Shown here one piece after another: positions 39,897-50,188 of a DNA stretch of 64,000 nt. Positions within the stretch are counted from its first letter, which is position 1. Every line of letters begins with the position of its first letter. The stretch is from NCBI RefSeq assembly GCF_024346585.1, contig NZ_AP024523.1:1931001-1995000 (forward strand), read 5' to 3'. Position numbers and translations under genes: made by a program. The notes under the pieces are model-generated. The model saw nothing but the letters and a program-made list of their open reading frames with translations. It had not been told where the DNA came from and searched no databases. The stretch comes from Streptococcus toyakuensis (GTDB taxonomy: Bacteria > Bacillota > Bacilli > Lactobacillales > Streptococcaceae).

Positions 39897-40826
39897 CTAG
39901 AACAAGGCTGAGTTTGGATCAACTCGTCTTGCCAGTAAGTTTGATAGGATAACCAGAATCAAACCGACTACTGATTGATAGAGACCTGCCGCTGAAGCCA
40001 TCCCGATATCTGCTGTCTGAGTCAAACCATTATAAACATATACGTCCAAGACGTTGGTTACGTTATAAAGCTGACCAGCATTGTGGGGGATTTGGTAGAA
40101 AAGACCGAAGTCTGCACGAAAGATATTTCCGACTGCAAGGATGGTCAATACAGTTACCAATGGTGTCAACTGCGGAATGGTTACATTGCGAATTCGTTGC
40201 CATTTGCTGGCTCCGTCCACTGTCGCTGCTTCGTAGTAGGTTGGATCAATTCCCATGATTGTCGCATAGTACATGACACTGCTATATCCAAAACCTTTCC
40301 AAATACCTAGGAAAAGTAGGAGATATGGCCAGATGCCCAAGTCAGCGTAGAAATTGACTTCCTTCATTCCGATAGATTCTAGGAAATGGTTGAATACCCC
40401 TTTATCAATGTTTAGGAAGGCATCTGTAAAGAAACTGATGATAACCCAAGACAAGAAGTAAGGGAACAACATAGAAGTTTGGAAAATCTTAACCATTCTC
40501 TTAGAACGGAGTTCACTGAGGATGATAGCAATCCCTACAGATACAATCAAACCGATAAAGATAAAGCCGAGATTGTAGAGGACAGTATTTCGTGTGATAA
40601 TAAAGGCATCTTTTGAACTAAACAAGAATCTGAAATTATCGAGTCCGACCCATTTACTATTCACGATACTATCTATAAATCCATTACTGGTCATGTGGTA
40701 GTCTTTAAAGGCAACCACGTTCCCAAATACTGGAATGTAGAAGAATAGAGTCAACCAGAGTGCCCCTGGCAAAACCATTAAGAGAAAGATCCAGTTGTCT
40801 CTCAAGGTTTTTGAAAACTTATTCAT
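39897..40826 (-). CDS. ngtP1: N-glycan ABC transporter permease (inner subunit 1)
   Basis: 309 residues, six membrane segments, EAA loop EAATVDGASKWQRI ... IPQLTP. LplB/MalF-type. First gene of the transporter operon with its own cre-controlled promoter. 13 bp before ngtP2. Confidence 0.87.
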   Translation of the reverse strand: MNKFSKTLRDNWIFLLMVLPGALWLTLFFYIPVFGNVVAFKDYHMTSNGFIDSIVNSKWVGLDNFRFLFSSKDAFIITRNTVLYNLGFIFIGLIVSVGIAIILSELRSKRMVKIFQTSMLFPYFLSWVIISFFTDAFLNIDKGVFNHFLESIGMKEVNFYADLGIWPYLLLFLGIWKGFGYSSVMYYATIMGIDPTYYEAATVDGASKWQRIRNVTIPQLTPLVTVLTILAVGNIFRADFGLFYQIPHNAGQLYNVTNVLDVYVYNGLTQTADIGMASAAGLYQSVVGLILVILSNLLARRVDPNSALF

Positions 40827-40879
40827 AATTTCCTCCCTTTTTTATTTTGATATCCATCTAAAAATTCCTTTTTAGACTT

Positions 40880-40924
40880 TTGATAACGATTACATTATTA
40901 GTATACTCCTATTTGAAGGTTAGG
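40880..40924 (-). promoter_or_regulatory. ngtP1 promoter with consensus cre site
   Basis: Minus strand: weak -35 TTAACC, 17 bp, TATACT near 40902-40907, then ATGTAATCGTTATCAA (40880-40895), a full match to the CcpA consensus. Same geometry as upstream of the DUF4299-like gene. Confidence 0.78.
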
Positions 40925-40942
40925 TTAAACTACTAATTATAG

Positions 40943-40983
40943 AAAAAAACTCCACAAATTATTTTATGTGGAGTACTTTTTTA
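40943..40983 (-). terminator. Terminator after the GH20 gene
   Basis: Stem ACTCCACA/TGTGGAGT followed by TTTTTTT on the minus strand; it separates the glycosidase transcript from the transporter operon. Confidence 0.85.
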
Positions 40984-40992
40984 AGAAAGGGA

Positions 40993-41008
40993 TGTTTCAC
41001 GAGAAACA
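40993..41008. other. Near-perfect parS (ParB-binding) site
   Basis: TGTTTCACGAGAAACA differs from the bacterial parS palindrome TGTTTCACGTGAAACA at one of 16 positions. It lies in the gap between ngtP1 and the GH20 gene, outside any gene. Firmicute parS sites cluster around the replication origin, so the site implies this stretch is origin-proximal. Confidence 0.8.
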
Positions 41009-41035
41009 CTCTTCATAAGACACAATGTTCTTGTT

Positions 41036-42916
41036 TTAGGTCGTGTAGATGGTTGAAGCTGTCGCAATGGTATGCCATTGGTTGGCTGTTGTGGCTGCGA
41101 AGTCCTTGTCTGCGTAAAAGTCAGTAAATGGCAGGATTTCCACTTCTAACTCATCGATGCGGTCAATCTGACCAGCCAGATAAGCCTCAATACGACTTTC
41201 TGCGCGTTTGATGCGTTGCAAGAGTCCGCCCATACGGATATCGACCGTATCCAAACCAAAGACCTTGTTTTCTTTCAGCCATTGGTGGCTAAAGAGGGCA
41301 TGGAAGTGTTCGATTTGGCTTCTGAGTTCTGGTAATTCTTGTCTGGCGATTTCTTGTAGACTTTCCTTATCATCCACTTGATAGGCTTGACGAATGCGTC
41401 GTCCCACATCCACTTTGCTACTTAAAATCTGGTTCAACTGGGCCTGAGTTTCAAAGAGGTAGGCATAGTTGCCAGCTTTTTCTTTAATGTTAGCAAGCGT
41501 CTCAGCAGCCTGAGCGAAGTGCGGTTTGTCCTGTTCAGGTGTCATGTGTCGGTCAAGGATCGGACAGAGAACATCCTGATAAAAGACATAGCGGTTAGGA
41601 TTGATCCCGCTGAGATTACCTGGTAGGTCTGGCAAGAGATTAGCTAGGTCAATCTGCATAAAGTCCTCAACCGATAGACCAGTATTAGTCTGGAAATGAG
41701 CAGACAAATGGTCTAGGTCATTGCGATAGCTGAGTTCAGCCCAGATTTGCAAGCTTGGGAGAATAGAAAACTGGGCTGTTTCCCCACCATTGTCCCCCCA
41801 ACCCGTCACGATGACTTCTTTGATATCATTGGCACGGCAGGCTTTATTAGCTTCGACTGCGATGAGACGGCTGAAATGGTTGTTGGGTGTGAAACCAATC
41901 CACTTCCAAGCACCCCCCGCAAAGGCAAGGTCATGACTAATCTTGTGGTGGTTACTAAAGTTACGGTTGTATTTTTCCTCGCTATCCTGATAATAGTCCC
42001 AGTAAACCAAGGTCACACGATCTTTGAGACGGTCTAGGTAGACACGAGTTTCTTCTGGAATTTCCACATCACGGTCGTACTGCCCATCTACTGACATAAG
42101 TTTAAAGAACATATCGCTCCACATCTGGCAGTGGAAACCATATTTGTCTGCAATATCCAGCACGCGCTCCAAGTGTTGGCACATGAGGAGACTACGATCC
42201 ACAACACCGTTCAGAATCAAGTAGCGTCCCAAACCAACCAAGTGGGCTTCGTCCATCCCGATATTGACCTTGCGAGTTTGTAGTTTAGACAGAGTAGCAA
42301 ACATACCATCAATCAGGTCATAAACCTTTTCTTCGCCGATAAGAAGGATATCCTCCACATCACGGAGCTCCTGGACTTCTTTGACACCCCATTTGACGAA
42401 GGCTGACAAGTGAGCCAAGGTCTGGATACATGGCACAAAGATCATGTCAAACTGCTGGGCATAGGTTTCAATTTCCTGCAATTCCTCAGCTGAGTAAGCT
42501 CCACGGAAATAGCCAAAGTAAGGCTGCCCCTCAATCTGGTAAGTGTCTTCCATGTAGAGCTCAAAAGTTGAGTAGCCCATGAGAGCTAAGACCTCAATCA
42601 TCTGCTTGGCAGAAGCCACATTCAGCACCGCATTTCGAGAACAGTCAGCCATGTAGGCTAAATCTTCATAAGCCGCCTTCTCCTTAATCTCTACTTTATC
42701 ACCTTCTGCTAGAGCTGTTACCAACAAGGACAAGGCGCGATAGAGTTGGTGAGGTTTGCGATAGGTTAGTTGATAGTGTCCACCCTCACCCTTGATAGAG
42801 ATAGAGGCTTGGTCAGATTGGGCGACAGCTACTTCGACATCTGGTAGAGAAATGTGCTTTTGAAGCAACTCTATAGCTTGATGTTGTTTACTGCTAATTC
42901 CTGTAAATCTTACCAT
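41036..42916 (-). CDS. GH20 exo-beta-N-acetylglucosaminidase (GH20C-like)
   Basis: 626 residues, no signal peptide, so cytoplasmic. The catalytic Asp-Glu pair of the family is D222-E223 in [11 protein letters not shown]. It matches the pneumococcal GH20C (SP_2141), which removes beta-linked GlcNAc/GalNAc. Overlaps the ROK gene by 7 bp. It is expected to trim imported N-glycan fragments. Confidence 0.88.
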   Translation of the reverse strand: MVRFTGISSKQHQAIELLQKHISLPDVEVAVAQSDQASISIKGEGGHYQLTYRKPHQLYRALSLLVTALAEGDKVEIKEKAAYEDLAYMADCSRNAVLNVASAKQMIEVLALMGYSTFELYMEDTYQIEGQPYFGYFRGAYSAEELQEIETYAQQFDMIFVPCIQTLAHLSAFVKWGVKEVQELRDVEDILLIGEEKVYDLIDGMFATLSKLQTRKVNIGMDEAHLVGLGRYLILNGVVDRSLLMCQHLERVLDIADKYGFHCQMWSDMFFKLMSVDGQYDRDVEIPEETRVYLDRLKDRVTLVYWDYYQDSEEKYNRNFSNHHKISHDLAFAGGAWKWIGFTPNNHFSRLIAVEANKACRANDIKEVIVTGWGDNGGETAQFSILPSLQIWAELSYRNDLDHLSAHFQTNTGLSVEDFMQIDLANLLPDLPGNLSGINPNRYVFYQDVLCPILDRHMTPEQDKPHFAQAAETLANIKEKAGNYAYLFETQAQLNQILSSKVDVGRRIRQAYQVDDKESLQEIARQELPELRSQIEHFHALFSHQWLKENKVFGLDTVDIRMGGLLQRIKRAESRIEAYLAGQIDRIDELEVEILPFTDFYADKDFAATTANQWHTIATASTIYTT

Positions 42917-43791
42917 TGATTTTCCTCCTGTAACCAGTTGACAAGGGCACCGTAGAGATTGGCATCTGCATGATAGGTGCAGGCTTGGATGACGGGTGTG
43001 ACCGTGTATTCTTCGTAGGTATCAACAAAGTCATCTACAGCTTTTTTGACCCCTTGAATAAAATCTGGATTTTGACTGATAGAGCCTCCCAGACTGATGA
43101 CATCTGGATCGATGAGATACTGGATATTGAGCAAGCCTTGCGCCAAATTACGATTCATCCGCTCAATGGCTTCTTGACAAAGGGCATTTCCTGCTTCGGC
43201 TTCTTGGTAAATTTTGCGACCGTCCCAGTCAGTCTGACCAGATTTTTCAATCACGTAGCGTACCATATTCCCAGTTGACGCTAATTGCGACCAGTTGTTG
43301 AGCTTTTCAGCAGGGGCAAGAGTTGTCATGTAGCCAAATTCTCCACCCAGACCGTGGCGACCTCGATGAAGTCTACCATTGATAATCATGGCTCCGCCAA
43401 TCCCTGTCCCAATCACGACACAGGCTGCATTTTCAAGTTCTGGATGAGCCAGTAATTCACTGAGTCCAACGCAGTTGGCATCATTTTCCAGATGGACAGG
43501 AATCTGATAAGAGCTAAGCGCCTCATACCAAGAAAATCCGTGAATGTAGGGTACTGCACTGAAGCCATCAATCACACCTGTCTCTTGATTGACCGCGCCT
43601 GGAACGCTCATAGCAATCCCGCTATAATCCTGCTCTGACAAACGTTGATCTAGCCAAGCTAGTAAGTCCTCCAAACTTTCTGGCGTTGGAATGCTTGTCT
43701 TATCCAGTATTTTCCCATCAGGAGTCAGACTGGCAAACTTAATTCCAGTCCCTCCGATATCAATCGTTGCAATGGTCATTGTTTTTACCAT
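42910..43791 (-). CDS. ROK-family sugar kinase
   Basis: 293 residues. ATP-binding DIGGTGIKF near residue 11 and [11 protein letters not shown], with no N-terminal DNA-binding domain, so a kinase rather than a repressor. The usual CxCGxxGC zinc motif is missing. Likely phosphorylates mannose or a hexosamine released by the neighbouring glycosidases (SP_2142 homologue). The start lies directly in the T-run of a hairpin. A second ATG four codons in is possible. Confidence 0.85.
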   Translation of the reverse strand: MVKTMTIATIDIGGTGIKFASLTPDGKILDKTSIPTPESLEDLLAWLDQRLSEQDYSGIAMSVPGAVNQETGVIDGFSAVPYIHGFSWYEALSSYQIPVHLENDANCVGLSELLAHPELENAACVVIGTGIGGAMIINGRLHRGRHGLGGEFGYMTTLAPAEKLNNWSQLASTGNMVRYVIEKSGQTDWDGRKIYQEAEAGNALCQEAIERMNRNLAQGLLNIQYLIDPDVISLGGSISQNPDFIQGVKKAVDDFVDTYEEYTVTPVIQACTYHADANLYGALVNWLQEENQW

Positions 43792-43795
43792 AAAA

Positions 43796-43834
43796 AGGGG
43801 CGAATCAGCAGTTAGTCCTTACTTTTTCGCCCCT
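43796..43834 (-). terminator. Terminator or attenuator between GH38 and ROK genes
   Basis: Stem AGGGGCGAA/TTCGCCCCT followed by TTTTT that runs into the ROK start codon. If it works as terminator, ROK-GH20 expression depends on read-through. It also hides the AAAGGAGGGG ribosome-like sequence in its left arm. Confidence 0.65.
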
Positions 43835-43862
43835 CCTTTCTTTTTATGTTTACTTTTTGAAA

Positions 43863-46508
43863 TTAAATTTCTTCTTTTTTGAGGAATTCTGTACGAATCT
43901 CTTGTGGTGAAATGAGTCCTCTATGAACTGGGTATGGTCGTTCAAGTAGGTCAAGGAATAGATGTTGACTTTCCGGTACACGTACATTTTCACTACACAT
44001 ATTGTAGTAACGAAGAACATAGCCTTCTTCATTTTCAGCTACCTTAAAGGCTGTTGGACAGATTTGCGGTATGCTAAGAACAGAATGGCTCAAGAGGCTA
44101 CCAGTCGCAGCCACGCTTCCTTCTTGTCTAGCAAGCTGAAGGCTGGTAAACGGTGTCTGCAAGGCTTTAGCTCGACGATAAGCTGAGAAGCGTTCTTGGG
44201 CTTGGTGGCACTCAAGCGCAAACTCGACTTCAAATTCACGCAAGCATTGTGCTTCTGGTGTTGGGAAGTAGCCCCAGTCACCTAGCTCACCTGATGCACG
44301 CAAAATAGTCACTGCAATGGTGTCGTCTCCAAGGATTTCGTATTCATTCAATCCCTTGTTGGATACGGTCACACCTTTTTCATCGTCATACAGACTAACA
44401 AAGGCTTGTTGGTGTTGAGGATTTTCAGGATTTTCCCATGAAGCAGCTGGTTTGTTTGGTCGTGTCACCACCTCATAGATGCTTTCAGAATCATTGCTTG
44501 GACGCGTGTTGTGAGTCTTAACCAAAAGACGGATACGGTGATCTTTGGCAGTGTTAGTAAAGCGAGTCTTGCAACGGATTTGTGGATTATCAACGAAGAC
44601 AGTCAACTCAGTTTCCAGAGGAATGCTTGTCAACTCTTCTGAACGTCCCGCCTCACGCTTCATAAACTCGATGATGCCTTTTTGCTCTTCTTCTAGCTTT
44701 TCATCCGCGCTGACAGGCACGGCCAATTCATGTTTGAGCAAAATCTTAGCATAGCGAGCTGTGTTTTCCAAGACCTCATAGCCTTTCAGCTCTGCAAAGA
44801 TTGGCTCTGTTCCTTTTGGTTGGAAATAGATATACTCGTTTCCGATATCCCCACGGTCTTCGAAGCGGATAAAATCTTCATAGGCTTCGTGAGTTGTCTT
44901 ATCATAAACTGTGATATTGTCATCCACACTAACCGTTACAAATGGCGTATCAATCACTCCGTTTTGGTAAATACCGTCGCGGTGTTCTTGTTCTCCTTCC
45001 AGCAATTGGAAGGTTGTCCAAGAAAGTGGCGCTAGGTGAACTGGAATGGTCACGCGCACTTGACGAGCAATACGAGCTTGGCGGAACTTATCTTTTGGTA
45101 AATCGTACTCAAAATTAGCTCCGAGATCTTCGATTTTAGCCTCTACAAGACGCCCATCCAAGTCCTCCACACGGTAGCTTGGCAAGATAAGAGCAGCCAT
45201 CTTCTTGTAACCTTCTGTTGGGTGCAATTCCTTAAAATCACAAGTCGCAACATCAATCACTGTGCTGACAGTATCGACCTTATCATGCAAACCTGTGTTA
45301 ATGACAGTAAAGAGATAATCACTTTGAGCCTTAGACGTAGCGATTTTACCCTTCCATTCGTTAAGAAGATTGCTCTTAACAAAGTTTCCGACTTGATTGA
45401 CCTTGGCAAAACGTGTCTCCATCTCACGGTGAACTTCGTCCACGCTACAGCCACAGATACTATCATGCGGCGCATTTTGCAAAAGTGTTTTCCAAGCATA
45501 GGTCAACTGATCCTTGTGATTGTGGCCCCCAGTGATAATCGTCAAGGGTTCTACAACTTGCTCTAGGAGGTTGCTATTTTCTTGGAAGGCTTGTTTGAGA
45601 TAAATACGAGATGAAGAAGTGTTGGCAAGTGTGTACCAGCCATCTGTTTCCTGACTGGTCAACTCACCTGTAACCGTTGATAACTGCTCTGGTAGGGCAC
45701 TTTCCACGGCTTGGACATACTCATCAAAAGAACTGTGAACAAAAGTCACATCTGGGAAGAGTTCATTTGCCACACGAATGGCTTCACTCAAATTTTTCTG
45801 GACAGGCTGATGGTCACAGCCGTTCATCATCAACCACTGATTGGTCGAAGCATAGTCACGTACGTCTGCCAGTTTTTGTTTCCAGAAGGTCAAGGCCTCG
45901 TCTTTATCAACTGGAATTTCATTCCCATTACTGTACCAGTTGGCAAAGAGGATCCCGAGGACACGACTTCCGTCCGCACCCTGCCAGTACATTTCTGAAA
46001 ACTGAGAAGTAAACTGCTCATCTTCGAGGACTTGGTTATCAAATCCAATCGGCTTCACACCACGACCAAAAGCGGCCACGTGAATGCCTGATTTTTGAAG
46101 GATTTGAGGCGCTTGCCCCATATTTCCAAAGGTATCTGGGAAGTAACCAATCTGAGTAGATTTGCCCCATTTTTCACATTCTGCTTGACCAATCAATGTA
46201 TTGCGGACATTGGCTTCACTTGAAATCAAGTAATCATCCTGCAAGATGTAAAAAGGACCAATTTTAAGTTTGCCTTCGTCGATGTATCGTTGGACTTTGT
46301 CGCGATTTTCAGGGCGAATCTCCAAGTAGTCATCAAGGACAATAGTTTGACCATCCAAGTGGAAGCTCTTGAACTCAGGGTCATTTTCAAAGAGATCAAA
46401 GAGATTGTCAAATAATTCCACCAACTGCATACGGTGGCTTTCAAAAGGCAAGTACCACTCACGATCCCAGTGACTATGTGAGATAATATGTACGACAACA
46501 TTTTCCAT
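43863..46508 (-). CDS. GH38 alpha-mannosidase
   Basis: 881 residues, no signal peptide. Metal ligands H11, H13, D15 in HSHWDREW, and the nucleophile D125 in GYFPDTFGN. GH38 enzymes cut alpha-mannosides with zinc. Start at 46508 (MENVVV) with GAGG upstream; an ATG five codons earlier is less likely. Homologue of SP_2143. Confidence 0.92.
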   Translation of the reverse strand: MENVVVHIISHSHWDREWYLPFESHRMQLVELFDNLFDLFENDPEFKSFHLDGQTIVLDDYLEIRPENRDKVQRYIDEGKLKIGPFYILQDDYLISSEANVRNTLIGQAECEKWGKSTQIGYFPDTFGNMGQAPQILQKSGIHVAAFGRGVKPIGFDNQVLEDEQFTSQFSEMYWQGADGSRVLGILFANWYSNGNEIPVDKDEALTFWKQKLADVRDYASTNQWLMMNGCDHQPVQKNLSEAIRVANELFPDVTFVHSSFDEYVQAVESALPEQLSTVTGELTSQETDGWYTLANTSSSRIYLKQAFQENSNLLEQVVEPLTIITGGHNHKDQLTYAWKTLLQNAPHDSICGCSVDEVHREMETRFAKVNQVGNFVKSNLLNEWKGKIATSKAQSDYLFTVINTGLHDKVDTVSTVIDVATCDFKELHPTEGYKKMAALILPSYRVEDLDGRLVEAKIEDLGANFEYDLPKDKFRQARIARQVRVTIPVHLAPLSWTTFQLLEGEQEHRDGIYQNGVIDTPFVTVSVDDNITVYDKTTHEAYEDFIRFEDRGDIGNEYIYFQPKGTEPIFAELKGYEVLENTARYAKILLKHELAVPVSADEKLEEEQKGIIEFMKREAGRSEELTSIPLETELTVFVDNPQIRCKTRFTNTAKDHRIRLLVKTHNTRPSNDSESIYEVVTRPNKPAASWENPENPQHQQAFVSLYDDEKGVTVSNKGLNEYEILGDDTIAVTILRASGELGDWGYFPTPEAQCLREFEVEFALECHQAQERFSAYRRAKALQTPFTSLQLARQEGSVAATGSLLSHSVLSIPQICPTAFKVAENEEGYVLRYYNMCSENVRVPESQHLFLDLLERPYPVHRGLISPQEIRTEFLKKEEI

Positions 46509-46541
46509 GAAGTAAAACCTCATTCTAAATTTAAATTTTTA

Positions 46542-46557
46542 TTGTTAACGTTTTTGG
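46542..46557 (-). promoter_or_regulatory. Weak cre-like site before the GH38 gene
   Basis: CCAAAAACGTTAACAA on the minus strand has the central AACGTT core and a good right half but mismatches in the left half (13 of 16). It lies 34 bp upstream of the GH38 start. Confidence 0.4.
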
Positions 46558-46607
46558 ATGTAAATTTATGATTCTTTCCAAGAATCAGTTGCGCTAAAGC
46601 ATGTTCC

Positions 46608-47888
46608 TTAGCGGATATCCAAGTAATCCAAGACCAATTCACAGAACATCATGTTAGCCCAAGAGAACCATTCACGAGAGTAGAGAGTTGGGTCGTCCAC
46701 GTGGAAGCTTTCGTGCATGACACCTGTACCACCATCGCAAGCAACCAGCTGATCCAACAAGAATTTCTTCTCTGCCTTATCTCTTGTTGTCAAACCTTGG
46801 ATAGAAAGGGCAATTGGCCAGATATAGCGATAGAAGGTATGAGAACTTCCGAGACCGCTAGCGTATTCTCCTTGGTAGAAGTATGGATTTTCAGGGCTCA
46901 GAATGGTGCGACGAGTTGCTTGATAAACTTCATCATCGACCGAACAGTAACCCAGATAAGGTGCAGCCAGCAGACTTGGTACGTTTGGATCATCCATAAT
47001 GCTGGCATTTCCTAGGCCATCCACTTCAAAGGCATAAATCTTTTCGCCCTTACTGTTGGTGGTGTAAGCATAGTTTTCAATTCCTTCTTGGATCTCATCC
47101 TGAAGACGCTTAGCGTCTGTGATAACACTCTCGCTATCAGCTAGATTCAATTCTGTAAAGATCTCTTGCACATAACCCAAGACTACTACAGCAAACATAT
47201 TTGACGGAATCAAGTAACTATACTGACAGCAGTCATCACTCGGACGAAAGGCTGACCAAGTCATACCTGTCACTGCAAAATCAGGTCCAAAGCCATCATT
47301 TACCAAGGTGTCTTCCTTACGATCGGTATCACGAACAAAACGATAAGGAGAGTTCTTGTGGTCTTGTTCTACCTTCCACAGATGAAGAATTTCCTTTGTC
47401 GCTGCGACAAAAGTCTCATCAAACTGGCTAGTCTCGCCAGTCTCTTTCCAGAGGAGATAAGCCAACTGCAAAGGATAGCAAAGCGAGTCCACCTCATACT
47501 TGCGTTCCCAAATCCAGCCGTTAAGGTCTGTGTGGTCAGTCTCATGGTGACCCTTCCAGTTTTCCTCAATGTTGAAGGAGTTAGCATAGGGATCCTTAAG
47601 TACCAAGGTCATCTGACGTTTGACCAAACCTGCAATGGTCTGACACAGGAGGGCATCTCTTTTAGCCACATGAAGGTAGGGTCTGAGTTGAGCTGTTGAA
47701 TCCCGAAGCCACATAGCAGGAATATCACCAGTGAGTACAAAGGTTGAACCATCTTCTAGGATTGCAACCGTATTGTCCAAGGTGTCTGTATAGCAACGCT
47801 CGAAAACATCCACCCACTCTGGATGGTCCTTAGCCCGCTCTGCCACTTCATCTAGCCATTCTCGAACAATTTCTTTTGAATAAATCAT
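46608..47888 (-). CDS. GH125 exo-alpha-1,6-mannosidase
   Basis: 426 residues, no signal peptide. Family motif GDIPAMWLRDSTAQ near 54-67 and GFGPDFAVTGMTWSAFRPSDD in the middle. Corresponds to pneumococcal SpGH125 (SP_2144), which cuts alpha-1,6-linked mannose of the N-glycan core. Start at 47888 (MIYSKEIV) with GAGGACACTGC before it. Confidence 0.92.
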   Translation of the reverse strand: MIYSKEIVREWLDEVAERAKDHPEWVDVFERCYTDTLDNTVAILEDGSTFVLTGDIPAMWLRDSTAQLRPYLHVAKRDALLCQTIAGLVKRQMTLVLKDPYANSFNIEENWKGHHETDHTDLNGWIWERKYEVDSLCYPLQLAYLLWKETGETSQFDETFVAATKEILHLWKVEQDHKNSPYRFVRDTDRKEDTLVNDGFGPDFAVTGMTWSAFRPSDDCCQYSYLIPSNMFAVVVLGYVQEIFTELNLADSESVITDAKRLQDEIQEGIENYAYTTNSKGEKIYAFEVDGLGNASIMDDPNVPSLLAAPYLGYCSVDDEVYQATRRTILSPENPYFYQGEYASGLGSSHTFYRYIWPIALSIQGLTTRDKAEKKFLLDQLVACDGGTGVMHESFHVDDPTLYSREWFSWANMMFCELVLDYLDIR

Positions 47889-48026
47889 CGTGCAGTGTCC
47901 TCTTTCAAACAAGTTTCATTTTCAGTATATAGCTTTTGAGACAGAAAATACATACACAAATGATAGTCATTTTTCTACAAAATAGTTATCTTTGAAGCTC
48001 CTTTTCTAAAGGCCCTCTTTTTCTGA

Positions 48027-48032
48027 TATAAT
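48027..48032 (+). promoter_or_regulatory. Extended -10 of the GH92 gene
   Basis: TGATATAAT with TATAAT at 48027-48032; weak -35 TTCTAA at 48004-48009. 27 bp before the start. The GH125 gene is divergent. Confidence 0.6.
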
Positions 48033-48058
48033 GTAGAAAAACAGCTAAAGGAAAGACT

Positions 48059-50143
48059 ATGAAACTACTACTTGAAACCATCGATACCCGCTTTGGAACT
48101 GCCAGCAAGCATGCCTTCTCTCGGGGAAATACCCTGCCATACACAGGCGTGCCTTTTGGGATGAATTACTTTGTACCCCAGACCAGTGACCAGGAGGGCT
48201 CTTGGTTTTTCGATCCGCATCTGCCTATCTTTCAGGGGATTCGATTAACCCACCAGCCCAGCCCTTGGATTGGCGACTACTCTTGGCTCCTTCTGACACC
48301 TGTCACAGGCCAACTGGGTGGAGACAGCCTCTTCCATCGCCAGTCTTCCTATGATATGGATAAGGCCTCTTTCCAACCTCATTATCTGAAAATTTTCTCC
48401 CTGCGCTATCAGATTGAAAGCCAGCTTACACCGACTTGCTACGGTGCTTCTATTCGTTTGGAACAAAAGCAAGGCAAAGCCCTCTCCCTCTATCTTCACG
48501 CAGCAGATGAACTGACAGTGGAGCAAGTAGATGAGCGGACTCTTACCCTACGACAAGAAGGTAAAACTGAAACCAACAAAAATCCACTGATACTGTTCAC
48601 ATCCCTGAAAATGAATACGGATATCCTTGCTATCAGCCAAGAAGGCGAAGACTGGCTAATTGACTTAGCAAGTAGCCATGCTGAAATTCAGCTAGCGACT
48701 TCTTTCATCTCTCACTCTCAGGCTCTGCTTAATCTACCTCAAAAAGATTTTGATAACTGTAAAGCAAATGCACAAGCGGACTGGGAAAATCTCCTCCATC
48801 GTTTTGATATCATGGAAACAGGAGAGGCTGACCGAACCTTCTTTGATCACTGCCTTTACAGACTCTTCCTCTTCCCACAGACTTTTTATGAGGTTGATGA
48901 ATCAGGGCAAGCCATCCATATGGATCTGGCTACTGGAACTGTCAAGCCTGGTGTCCTCTTCAGCAACAATGGTTTCTGGGATACCTTCCGCACCACCTTC
49001 CCCCTCTTTGCTCTTATCATACCAGAACACTACCACCGCTTCTTAGAAGGATTTCTCAATAACTACCGCGATACTGGTTTCCTTCCAAAATGGCTGGCTC
49101 CAGATGAACGTGGCATGATGCCAGGTACCCTGCTAGATGGCATTATCGCAGATAGCGCCTGCAAGGACATGGCCCCCGACCTAGAAGAAGAACTCCTCCA
49201 AGCCATGCTTGAAACAGCCACCAAGTCCGACCCTCTCGGCATCAATGGTCGTCACGGATTAGCCCAATACCAAGAACTAGGCTACCTCTCTACCGACCAC
49301 CACGAAAGCGTCAGCCACACCCTAGACTATGCCTATAGTGACTTTTGTATCTCTAGCTGTGCTGAAAAACTAGGGAAAATAGAAATCGCTGAAACCTACA
49401 AGGCCGCATCACAAAATTACCGCCATCTATTTGACGCTGAGACAGGTTACATGCGAGCGCGTGATGGTCAAGGCAACTTCCGTCCTGATTTCTCTCCTTA
49501 TAGTTGGGGACGTGATTATGCCGAATGTTCAGCCATCCAAGCAACTTTAGGCGTCCTCCACGATATCCCAGGCTTGATCCAGCTTATGGGTGGAAAAGAA
49601 GCCTTTAGCAACTATCTTTTAAAAGCCTGTCAGGAGGCTCCCCTCTTTGAGACAACAGGCTATGGCTACGAGATTCACGAAATGAGCGAGATGGCTACTG
49701 CTCCTTTTGGACAACTCGCCATTTCCAACCAGCCAAGCTTCCACATTCCTTATCTCTTCCGTTACTGCGATTACCCTGACTACACTGCTCTTCTCATCAA
49801 GACGCTCCGTCAGAAAGCTTTTCACCCAAGTTGGGAAGCCTATCCTGGCGATGAAGACAATGGCAGTCTCTCAGCCTGGTACATCTGGTCAACTCTCGGT
49901 TTTTATCCGACCTGTCCAGGAAAACCAAGCTATGACCTCGGAATCCCTCTCTTTGACCACCTCCGAGTCTACCTTGCCAAAGAAGATAAATGGCTAGATA
50001 TTCATGCTGAGCAAAACCACAGCCATTTTAACTTTGTAAAAGAATGCCGACTGGACACAACTCTAGTATCAACTATTCAACACCAAGATCTCCTAAAAGC
50101 TGAACAACTAACCTTCACCCTCAGCTGGTTACCAAGTCACTAG
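48059..50143 (+). CDS. GH92 alpha-1,2-mannosidase
   Basis: 694 residues, cytoplasmic. Family motifs FWDTFRTTFPLF and the C-terminal AYPGDEDNGSLSAWYIWSTLG, which contains the catalytic acidic residues. GH92 is a calcium-dependent exo-mannosidase. Homologue of SP_2145. It is the only member of the island on the plus strand, with its own promoter and terminator. Confidence 0.92.
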   Translation: MKLLLETIDTRFGTASKHAFSRGNTLPYTGVPFGMNYFVPQTSDQEGSWFFDPHLPIFQGIRLTHQPSPWIGDYSWLLLTPVTGQLGGDSLFHRQSSYDMDKASFQPHYLKIFSLRYQIESQLTPTCYGASIRLEQKQGKALSLYLHAADELTVEQVDERTLTLRQEGKTETNKNPLILFTSLKMNTDILAISQEGEDWLIDLASSHAEIQLATSFISHSQALLNLPQKDFDNCKANAQADWENLLHRFDIMETGEADRTFFDHCLYRLFLFPQTFYEVDESGQAIHMDLATGTVKPGVLFSNNGFWDTFRTTFPLFALIIPEHYHRFLEGFLNNYRDTGFLPKWLAPDERGMMPGTLLDGIIADSACKDMAPDLEEELLQAMLETATKSDPLGINGRHGLAQYQELGYLSTDHHESVSHTLDYAYSDFCISSCAEKLGKIEIAETYKAASQNYRHLFDAETGYMRARDGQGNFRPDFSPYSWGRDYAECSAIQATLGVLHDIPGLIQLMGGKEAFSNYLLKACQEAPLFETTGYGYEIHEMSEMATAPFGQLAISNQPSFHIPYLFRYCDYPDYTALLIKTLRQKAFHPSWEAYPGDEDNGSLSAWYIWSTLGFYPTCPGKPSYDLGIPLFDHLRVYLAKEDKWLDIHAEQNHSHFNFVKECRLDTTLVSTIQHQDLLKAEQLTFTLSWLPSH

Positions 50144-50153
50144 CTAGTAGACA

Positions 50154-50185
50154 AAAGAACCTTTGTATCGTGCAAAGGTTCTTTT
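50154..50185. terminator. Bidirectional terminator between GH92 and GH29 genes
   Basis: AAAGAACCTTTG, loop TATCGTG, CAAAGGTTCTTTT, between convergent genes. Confidence 0.88.
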
Positions 50186-50188
50186 ATT

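Noticed and set aside
40993-41008. The TGTTTC/GAAACA palindrome as a transcription terminator
   Set aside because: No T-run follows, and a clear terminator already lies 10 bp away; the match to parS explains it better.
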